Positions 1 to 4,860 of a stretch of 5,727 bases of DNA are shown here, piece by piece. Source of the DNA: Nitrososphaerota archaeon. GTDB lineage: Archaea; Thermoproteota; EX4484-205; JAAOZO01. The translations under genes were made by a program, and so were the position numbers. The first letter of the stretch is position 1. Each line of letters begins with the position of its first letter. The stretch covers positions 1 to 5,727 of the forward strand of contig JAAOZO010000046.1 in assembly GCA_011605715.1 (NCBI GenBank), in the 5' to 3' direction. A model generated the notes under the pieces. The model ran no database searches, was not told the origin of the DNA, and saw only the letters and a list, made by a program, of their open reading frames with translations.

Positions 1-22
1 AAGGTAATCTTCTATGTTTCTT

Positions 23-1135
23 CTAAGCGTTGTTAACATAAGAAATTGAGACTAAAACGTCTCCACTCCAGGAAAACTTAATCCTGCTTCTTTTAGAACC
101 CAAATTTTTCTGCAACGCATAACCAACAACTAGAGGAAGAGAAACCGTGGGCTCAACGTAAGCTGTTGCTCTTGTAGCTTTTTTGCTTATTTTACCCCAG
201 GAGGTAGCTTCTTCAAGTGTGCTTCCGCTTAACCCACCCCAATGCGGAGCATCAGTGGTTAACTGAAAAGCATAAGAATGCCCACCAGTATCAACTGAAA
301 AAATGTAGCTCATGACTACAGAATCATTTATGAAATTCTTTGGAACACCACCAGCTATATAAATTGCAGCAGTTTTTTTAGACTTTACAACAATTTGAGT
401 TAGTTCATAGTTATCCCTTATAGAGTCTATAACTACTCTTGGCCTTCCGTTAATTTTTGCCCAATGGTAATGTGCTGTCAAGCCTATTCCTATGCTACTA
501 TCATTTATTGCTGGAGAAAAAACTGGAACTTCCCTTTTTGAAGCAGTATAAAGTATTGAGTTCTCGTCGTTTAGTTTTTTACCTAGGAGATAAAGGAATT
601 CTCTACTTGAGTATCCTCTGGGTTCTAAGGAATCAGCGAATTTTCCTATCCAAGTATCGGTTTCTATAAACTTTTCTTCGTCTACATAAGTATCGTAAAT
701 TCTATCGATTAACAAGTCTCTTAGTTTAGCATCATCTGCGTTTGGAGAACCAATGTAGTGCTTGTATCCTCTGGCTTGATAAACATCTTGGTAAAGAATT
801 GCACCTGTTGAAACAACAACATCTACTAAATTGTACTCTATCATATCTCTTATGACCTTCCTCAAACCACCTGCAATCAAAGGACCTGCCAGCCCTAAAA
901 GTATGGTTGGTCTATCCTTGTCTGTAAGCATATTTTCAAAAACTTCCGCACATTTTCCTATATTTCTAGCCTGAACAGACATAACTTTAAAAGACTCAAC
1001 CAAATCTTCAATACTTTTTACTGAAGTTAGGTCTACGTTCTTCACTTCTTTACTTAGGAGTTTCTTTTTTGTAGCCCTTTCTTCTTCACTTAACGCTTTG
1101 GGTAGGTATATTTCACCAATGTTTTTCTTGCCCAT
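23..1135 (-). CDS. Deoxyhypusine synthase family protein (DHS-like, probable polyamine-forming paralogue)
   Basis: A 370-residue Rossmann-type protein covering the whole DHS family. Family members use NAD to move an aminobutyl-type group through a lysine imine. Visible landmarks are an N-terminal nucleotide-binding region (LLGLAGPLIAGGLRKV, residues 79-94; VVVSTGAILYQD, 106-117), PAINDSSIGIG (208-218), AGGVPKNF (261-268) and the active-site block EEATSWGKI (308-316) with catalytic Lys315, Trp313 and Glu309. Aligned from memory to human DHS, Asp238 is kept (Asp212), but spermidine-pocket Asp243, His288 and Asp316 correspond to Ile217, Asn267 and Leu302, and there is an insertion of about seven residues before WGK. 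These features, with TDAPHWGGLSG (294-304), resemble the DHS-like group that makes homospermidine (SpeY type) or, in some archaea, the agmatine-derived 1,9-bis(guanidino)-5-aza-nonane. A true aIF5A deoxyhypusine synthase is therefore less likely; family membership is sure, substrate is inferred. ATG start lies 30 bases after a TATA-like box; stop is TAG. Confidence 0.92.
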   Translation of the reverse strand: MGKKNIGEIYLPKALSEEERATKKKLLSKEVKNVDLTSVKSIEDLVESFKVMSVQARNIGKCAEVFENMLTDKDRPTILLGLAGPLIAGGLRKVIRDMIEYNLVDVVVSTGAILYQDVYQARGYKHYIGSPNADDAKLRDLLIDRIYDTYVDEEKFIETDTWIGKFADSLEPRGYSSREFLYLLGKKLNDENSILYTASKREVPVFSPAINDSSIGIGLTAHYHWAKINGRPRVVIDSIRDNYELTQIVVKSKKTAAIYIAGGVPKNFINDSVVMSYIFSVDTGGHSYAFQLTTDAPHWGGLSGSTLEEATSWGKISKKATRATAYVEPTVSLPLVVGYALQKNLGSKRSRIKFSWSGDVLVSISYVNNA

Positions 1136-1160
1136 TGCAAGCCTAATTTACTAAAAAGGG

Positions 1161-1170
1161 GTATTTAATT
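1161..1170 (-). promoter_or_regulatory. TATA-like box for the DHS-like gene
   Basis: On the minus strand the 39-base gap reads AGAAGGAATTAAATACCCC, a purine-rich BRE-like stretch followed by AATTAAATAC. Its centre is about 30 bases from the ATG at 1135, so transcription would start only a few bases before the ATG. No Shine-Dalgarno sequence is seen before this start, which fits a leaderless mRNA. Confidence 0.55.
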
Positions 1171-1174
1171 CCTT

Positions 1175-1816
1175 CTATACACTGTCTCCTGAATATGTTA
1201 GACTTTTCTCACAGAAACGTTCAAACACGCAATAGTTACACTCCCACTCTCTCCACATTGGAGAACTTTCTTGCTTAATTAGTTCGATCACATTTTCATC
1301 ATTCAAGTCATTCTTAATTTCAAAAATTTTTATCCCTTCTGGACTAACATAAGTTAGCAATCCAAGAGTAGAATTCATAAGCCAGGAGTAAAGTTTTAGT
1401 TGCAGTATATGGTGTTCGTGTGGTACTCCTTGAAGGTCTGTTTGGTACTTTATTTCTACTGGTGTACCATCAATTAGAGCATCAATATGACCGTAAACTA
1501 GTATGTGCTTTCCATTTGCAACTAGTTCTTTAAACACAGGATGCTCATTTGGGTCATTAAGTAAACTCTTAACTGCTAACTCAATAAAGTACCCAACTAA
1601 GAATCGAGGACTGAAAAATGAAGCGTTTTCTACCTCTGGAAATTTTAATCTAAGCTTTCTTTTGTAGGCACATTCGCAAAGTTCATGAACAAATACAACT
1701 TCCTTTCCTTTTGCTTTCCAAAGTTCTCTAGTATTTTCTCTTTCATCTAAGTATTTCCTTACCATCTCATGAAAAGTTGAGATTACAATATTTTCGAGTG
1801 TATCTTTCTGGCTCAT
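1175..1816 (-). CDS. Cas4-like PD-(D/E)XK nuclease with predicted 4Fe-4S cluster, stand-alone
   Basis: A 213-residue protein with the RecB/Cas4 nuclease layout. His44 and Cys47/Cys49 lie in HELCEC (44-49). Glu79 follows in a helix (GYFIE). The metal-binding core is GHID (Asp112 at 109-112) and PVEIK (Glu121, Lys123), followed by the QLKLY motif (Gln139, Tyr143). Near the C-terminus Cys193, Cys196 and Cys202 form CX2CX5C, the same spacing I recall for Cas4 proteins, where these three plus an N-terminal Cys hold a 4Fe-4S cluster. Cas4 enzymes are DNA exonucleases/endonucleases that trim prespacers in CRISPR adaptation, but no cas1, cas2 or repeat array is nearby, so this is a solo Cas4-like protein, perhaps in DNA repair or recombination (inference). 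Length fits the roughly 200-residue family. The ATG start follows a TATA-like box; 32 bases separate it from the HAD gene upstream. An AddB-like or other RecB-family role cannot be excluded. Confidence 0.82.
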   Translation of the reverse strand: MSQKDTLENIVISTFHEMVRKYLDERENTRELWKAKGKEVVFVHELCECAYKRKLRLKFPEVENASFFSPRFLVGYFIELAVKSLLNDPNEHPVFKELVANGKHILVYGHIDALIDGTPVEIKYQTDLQGVPHEHHILQLKLYSWLMNSTLGLLTYVSPEGIKIFEIKNDLNDENVIELIKQESSPMWREWECNYCVFERFCEKSLTYSGDSV

Positions 1817-1826
1817 ATACTCAGTT

Positions 1827-1832
1827 AAAAAA
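1827..1832 (-). terminator. T-run, possible terminator of the HAD gene
   Basis: On the minus strand, downstream of the HAD stop codon at 1849, there are two short T-runs, TTTTT within the TATA-like box and TTTTTT here, without a hairpin. Archaeal termination commonly occurs at such oligo-T stretches. It sits just ahead of the next gene, so some read-through is possible. Confidence 0.3.
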
Positions 1833-1838
1833 GAAGAA

Positions 1839-1848
1839 ATTAAAAAGT
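1839..1848 (-). promoter_or_regulatory. TATA-like box for the Cas4-like gene
   Basis: ACTTTTTAAT on the minus strand, directly after the stop codon of the HAD gene and centred about 27 bases before the ATG at 1816. The distance fits a leaderless or nearly leaderless start. The sequence is AT-rich and short, so the call rests on spacing and on the same layout at the other genes. Confidence 0.4.
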
Positions 1849-2463
1849 TTATTTTAGAAGTCTTAACAAAGAATAAAAATCAACGTTGTTTTTCCTATCG
1901 ATCAGGTAACTTCTTATTCCAACCTTCATTGGATTTTCCACATCGTTTAACTTGTCGTCACCTACATGAATTATTTGAGAAGGAAGTATCTTTAAGTCTT
2001 CGAGTATAAAATTATAAAAAGAAGGAGGTTTTCCAACGAAAAACATATCAGTAGAAGAATACACTCTATAGAACTTAAATTTAAGAGTACTAAGAGCAGG
2101 AAGCATAAGAGAAGAAGAAACACCAGAAGCTACTATCAACGTATACTTATTTTTAACTTTTTCAATAAAACTTAATGCATCTTCATAGAATCTTAACGCA
2201 ACTAAAGATTGCGCTACCAGCTCGCTTAGGGAGTTGTTTATCCCTAGCTTATTAAGCCAATAATTTGGAAGATACCAGTTTATGTCGTCTTTACTTACTT
2301 TTCCATATTCTTCAAAAACTTTTGATTTTGCTTCCTTTAAGCTTATACCTTCTTTTATCGAGTATGCTTTTGGTATTACTTCCTTCCAAAAATACTCAAG
2401 ATAGTCTTCGGTTACTAAGGTGCCTGAAAAATCAAGTGAGACTACCCTCGTACTTTTATGCAT
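1849..2463 (-). CDS. HAD-superfamily hydrolase with altered motif I
   Basis: A 204-residue haloacid-dehalogenase-like protein with a Rossmann core and an alpha-helical C1-type cap (about residues 18-90). Motif I is LDFSGT (10-15) with nucleophile Asp11; motif II is VASG with Ser113; motif III is Lys145 in GKPPS; motif IV is HVGDDKLND (166-174) with Asp169, Asp170 and Asp174 for Mg2+. Most HAD phosphatases carry a second Asp two residues after the nucleophile; here it is Ser13, as phosphonatases have Ala and haloacid dehalogenases Tyr there. The protein may therefore not be a plain phosphatase, but the substrate cannot be told. The start at ATG 2463 is supported by motif I lying ten residues in and by a good TATA box 32 bases upstream. 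It has its own promoter, separate from the glycosidase-like gene before it. Soluble, no signal peptide. Confidence 0.9.
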   Translation of the reverse strand: MHKSTRVVSLDFSGTLVTEDYLEYFWKEVIPKAYSIKEGISLKEAKSKVFEEYGKVSKDDINWYLPNYWLNKLGINNSLSELVAQSLVALRFYEDALSFIEKVKNKYTLIVASGVSSSLMLPALSTLKFKFYRVYSSTDMFFVGKPPSFYNFILEDLKILPSQIIHVGDDKLNDVENPMKVGIRSYLIDRKNNVDFYSLLRLLK

Positions 2464-2490
2464 TTTGCTTTCTTTTTTTTAAAGTTTAGG

Positions 2491-2500
2491 GCTATATAGA
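2491..2500 (-). promoter_or_regulatory. TATA box for the HAD hydrolase gene
   Basis: Minus-strand TCTATATAGC, preceded by the BRE-like CGAAA, is centred about 32 bases before the ATG at 2463. This is the clearest TATA element in the window. The A-rich stretch between it and the ATG shows no Shine-Dalgarno sequence, so the mRNA would be leaderless or have only a few leader bases. Confidence 0.6.
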
Positions 2501-2512
2501 GATTTCGTTAAC

Positions 2513-2517
2513 AAAAA
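2513..2517 (-). terminator. T-run terminator of the prenyl synthase/glycosidase operon
   Basis: The minus strand reads TAATTTTTGTT about 20 bases after the TAA stop of the glycosidase-like gene and before the TATA box of the HAD gene. A hairpin-free oligo-T stretch in this place fits archaeal factor-independent termination. Confidence 0.35.
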
Positions 2518-2537
2518 TTACTTCTTCTTAAAATCAT

Positions 2538-3659
2538 TTAAGGATCATGAAAATACTTTCCAAAGTATTGCCAAACATCTTGAGATACACAAACATCTGC
2601 GAACACAAGGATACCATTAGAGTCACCCTCCATTGCATATTTAATTGACTCAAGCCACTCACTGGCAGGCATTGAGATTGTATTACTGTAAGCGCCACCG
2701 ATACATGGAACAAGTATTGTGCTATTAGGGAGATAAGAACGCGTAATCCTACTTGCATCTTTGACCCATGAAACCGGTTCTCCTGAATCGCGGTGGTAGA
2801 TCATAGGAGAGATTATGTCCACTAGTCCTTCGTTTACCCAAGTTTTCCAGTCTGTGAAATACCAGTTCATAGCTAATTCTGGGTCATAAACTACATCGTG
2901 AGAAATTACGATCTCTGGTTTTAGGGTCCTTATTTCAGTTGTTAGTCTTCTTAAGAATGCTGTCATTATACCAGACATCCACCTTACGTACTCTTTTCTG
3001 TATTTTCCATTTTCTAAAACATCTGAAGGCCAATTAATCGAAGAAATATTAAACTCTTTAATAAAAAGGGATTTATCTAGCTGAGAATATGAGCCGCTAT
3101 ACTCTATGTCGATGTTTATTCCATCAATGTTGTAGTTTTTAACTATCTCAATTATTTCGTTAAAGACGAAATCTTGAGCTTCTGAGTTAGCTACGTCAAG
3201 TAAACCATAGTTTACTGACCCATCTGCCTTTACAGCAGCTAAGTTGGGATTCTTGGAAATGAACTCAGAAGAAGCAGTAAACGGCATAACCCATGGCCAA
3301 ACTTTAACATTTCTCCTATGAGAACTTATTACTATTTCTTTTAGCAAATCGAAATTTCCAAACTTAGAAGGATTAATACTACTGTTGTAGTAGGAAACTC
3401 CACTATCTAAGCCTTGAGGTAACACTAAGTTAAACCCAAACTTATAAAGTTGTTCTATATAATCGTCTACACTGGAAGGAGAAGTAAAACGATTACCTTG
3501 CCAGTAATAATAAATAAAAACACCTCTTATAGTAGGAACTATTTTATTCTTTGACACTTCAGACCACCAGTCTCTTCTTTGATACAAAAGAGGCAACAAT
3601 AAGCCCGATAACAAAATTACTACAAGTGATGTAACGAACGCTAAAAATTTCTTATCCAT
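2538..3659 (-). CDS. Membrane-anchored glycoside-hydrolase-like protein (GHL10/DUF187 type TIM barrel)
   Basis: A 373-residue protein. Residues 4-25 form one hydrophobic helix after MDKK, a signal anchor or uncleaved signal peptide, so the rest should face outside. From residue 45 on it shows the GHL10 (PF02638-like) pattern: RGVFIYYYW (45-53), KVWPWVMPF (119-127), NPNLAAVKADGS (137-148), the core strand NIDGINIDIEY (177-187), RWMSGIMTAFLRRL (226-239), LKPEIVIS (246-253) and WVNEGLVDIISPMIYHRDSG (274-293). Candidate catalytic residues are Asp179, Asp184 and Glu186. The family includes bacterial enzymes that cut peptidoglycan glycan strands (E. coli DigH); an archaeon would use another surface glycan, so the substrate is unknown. 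DGINIDIE also resembles the GH18 DGxDxDxE motif with Asn at the second Asp. The ATG lies six bases after the stop of the prenyl synthase gene, and GTGA overlapping that stop could serve as a weak Shine-Dalgarno site, so the two are cotranscribed. Confidence 0.85.
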   Translation of the reverse strand: MDKKFLAFVTSLVVILLSGLLLPLLYQRRDWWSEVSKNKIVPTIRGVFIYYYWQGNRFTSPSSVDDYIEQLYKFGFNLVLPQGLDSGVSYYNSSINPSKFGNFDLLKEIVISSHRRNVKVWPWVMPFTASSEFISKNPNLAAVKADGSVNYGLLDVANSEAQDFVFNEIIEIVKNYNIDGINIDIEYSGSYSQLDKSLFIKEFNISSINWPSDVLENGKYRKEYVRWMSGIMTAFLRRLTTEIRTLKPEIVISHDVVYDPELAMNWYFTDWKTWVNEGLVDIISPMIYHRDSGEPVSWVKDASRITRSYLPNSTILVPCIGGAYSNTISMPASEWLESIKYAMEGDSNGILVFADVCVSQDVWQYFGKYFHDP

Positions 3660-3665
3660 TGAAGC

Positions 3666-4673
3666 TCACACTTCTCTTTTTACGACGCTATCGGCTAACT
3701 CATTCAGCAAAGTTTTTGCGTTAGAATCAGGTAAGAAGTTTATAGCAGTTTTAGCAATTTTAACTCTTTCCTCTGCAAAATTGATTGCTCGTTCTCTTGC
3801 CTTAGTACTTTTTATTAGTTCGATGCCTTCGCTAATCTCTTCAGCTGAACTCTCCTTCCTTAATATAGATAGAAGCTTTTCTTTATTTTTATAGTCTAGC
3901 TCTTCTAATGCCAACAAGATAAGAGCGTTACTTAGCTTGTGTTCCTTGATGTCTTTTCCTATCTCTTTTCCAAATTTTTCTTCCTTACCGAACAAATCTA
4001 AGTAATCATCGATGACTTGAAAGGCTATACCCAAATTTAGTCCATACTTTGAGAAGCTTTCCTCAACTTCTGGTGGAGCATCAGCTACGATTGCTCCGGC
4101 TCTTGCACTTGCAATAAGCAAAGAAGCTGTTTTTTTCTGTATTAAATCTAAGTATAAACTCCAAGAAGGAGTTGTAATTCTTTTTTCAGTTATGTAGTTC
4201 TCAGTTCTTCCAGCCTGTTCAAATAAGATATCTAGGCGCTCGCCTTCAGTTAGTTCTATTATTGCTTGGCTTATTAGTTCATGTAACTTGTATGAAGCGG
4301 GAGACCTGTTTATGAGCTTGTTGATGGCTTCTCTATAATGCAGTCCAGCAAGCAACGCCATAGCATCACCATAAACAGCTCTCGTTGTCTTCTTCCCCCT
4401 TCTGAGTTCTCCTCGATCTATGATGTCATCGTAAAGTAAAGTATAGTTGTGAATTAGCTCAAGAGCAGCAGCAACCCAAATTGCCCATTCAGGATTTCCT
4501 CCTGCAGCTTCACAAGACAATAAAACTATTGCAGGGCGAATTCTCTTTCCACCAGCCTCTATTTGATGAAGTAAGATTGGCTTAAAGTCTTCTGAAGCAC
4601 CTTCAATTAAGTATTTTGTCATTATTGGGTCCACTTTTTTTCCAATTTCAAAAAGTTTTGAAGTGTTTGACAT
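3666..4673 (-). CDS. Short-chain trans-polyprenyl diphosphate synthase (geranylgeranyl diphosphate synthase type)
   Basis: A 335-residue all-helical class I prenyl synthase that condenses isopentenyl diphosphate onto an allylic diphosphate, giving the C20 chain for archaeal ether lipids. Visible are GGKRIRP (41-47) for IPP/diphosphate binding, the first Asp-rich motif DDIID (82-86) with Arg91/Arg92, the second Asp-rich motif DDYLD (222-226), and GKDIKEHK (239-246). Tyr77, five residues before the first motif, is where an aromatic residue limits chain length in archaeal C20 enzymes, supporting geranylgeranyl rather than longer products. Small departures from the usual pattern are AGLHYREAI (109-117), where many members have AGD, and EGERLD (143-148), where EGQ is common. 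It is the first gene of a two-gene operon with the glycosidase-like gene and has its own TATA box. Cytosolic, probably a dimer. A farnesyl or C25 product cannot be excluded from sequence alone. Confidence 0.94.
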   Translation of the reverse strand: MSNTSKLFEIGKKVDPIMTKYLIEGASEDFKPILLHQIEAGGKRIRPAIVLLSCEAAGGNPEWAIWVAAALELIHNYTLLYDDIIDRGELRRGKKTTRAVYGDAMALLAGLHYREAINKLINRSPASYKLHELISQAIIELTEGERLDILFEQAGRTENYITEKRITTPSWSLYLDLIQKKTASLLIASARAGAIVADAPPEVEESFSKYGLNLGIAFQVIDDYLDLFGKEEKFGKEIGKDIKEHKLSNALILLALEELDYKNKEKLLSILRKESSAEEISEGIELIKSTKARERAINFAEERVKIAKTAINFLPDSNAKTLLNELADSVVKREV

Positions 4674-4692
4674 TAGCTTGTCAGTCTTTTAA

Positions 4693-4699
4693 TTTTATA
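4693..4699 (+). promoter_or_regulatory. Possible plus-strand TATA box for the small ORF
   Basis: TTTTATA on the plus strand is centred about 33 bases before the plus-strand ATG at 4729, the same spacing as the other promoters here. The region is AT-rich and already holds the divergent promoter, so chance occurrence is quite possible. Confidence 0.25.
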
Positions 4700-4702
4700 G
4701 CC

Positions 4703-4718
4703 AAATTTAAAAAGCTTT
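4703..4718 (-). promoter_or_regulatory. BRE/TATA promoter of the prenyl synthase operon
   Basis: The minus strand reads AAAGCTTTTTAAATTT, a BRE-like AAAGC followed by a TATA-like TTTTTAAATTT, centred about 35 bases before the ATG at 4673. This predicts a leader of roughly ten bases. A second AT-rich element, CTATAAAATT, lies closer (about 22 bases), too near to be the main box for this ATG. Confidence 0.55.
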
Positions 4719-4728
4719 GTTTCCACGC

Positions 4729-4821
4729 ATGAAAGCTAAAAAGCAACGAAGTATGTTTACGCTTTTAATGCCAAAATTCCAAGTAGCAATTATTGTTGGT
4801 ATCAGACTCAAGGTAAATTAA
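4729..4821 (+). CDS. Possible small basic protein of 30 residues, unknown function
   Basis: ATG at 4729 opens a 30-codon frame closed by TAA at 4819-4821, the only plus-strand candidate that does not lie inside another gene. The peptide starts MKAKKQRS, has no acidic residue and seven Lys/Arg, and contains a hydrophobic stretch VAIIVG (19-24). A TATA-like box lies about 33 bases upstream and a T-rich run begins 17 bases after the stop, so the parts of a complete leaderless transcription unit are in place. I do not recognise the sequence. It may equally be chance in a 187-base spacer, or part of a non-coding RNA. Confidence 0.27.
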   Translation: MKAKKQRSMFTLLMPKFQVAIIVGIRLKVN

Positions 4822-4829
4822 TAGCATTT

Positions 4830-4847
4830 AAAAATTATTTTTGTTTT
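4830..4847. terminator. Possible two-way T-run terminator
   Basis: AAAAATTATTTTTGTTTT on the plus strand. Read on the plus strand it gives TTTTTGTTTT after the small ORF; read on the minus strand it gives TTTTT about 27 bases after the stop of the mechanosensitive channel gene. Such a run could end transcription from both sides of the convergent pair. Confidence 0.35.
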
Positions 4848-4860
4848 ATATTCGAAACCT

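Noticed and set aside
1..36. Possible tail of a plus-strand gene (frame 1 reads KVIFYVSSKRC then TAA at 34-36)
   Set aside because: Only eleven codons are visible and they overlap the end of the DHS-like gene; nothing distinguishes this from chance without sequence to the left.
457..669. 70-residue plus-strand frame opposite the DHS-like gene
   Set aside because: Antisense to conserved DHS-family sequence and with no promoter or ribosome site; chance frame.
2534..2758. 74-residue minus-strand frame inside the glycosidase-like gene
   Set aside because: Overlaps conserved C-terminal GHL10 sequence in another frame; no motif or start signal.
4720..4860. tRNA, C/D-box RNA or riboswitch in the spacer
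   Set aside because: No cloverleaf, no convincing C/D box pair and no stable stem could be found by eye on either strand.
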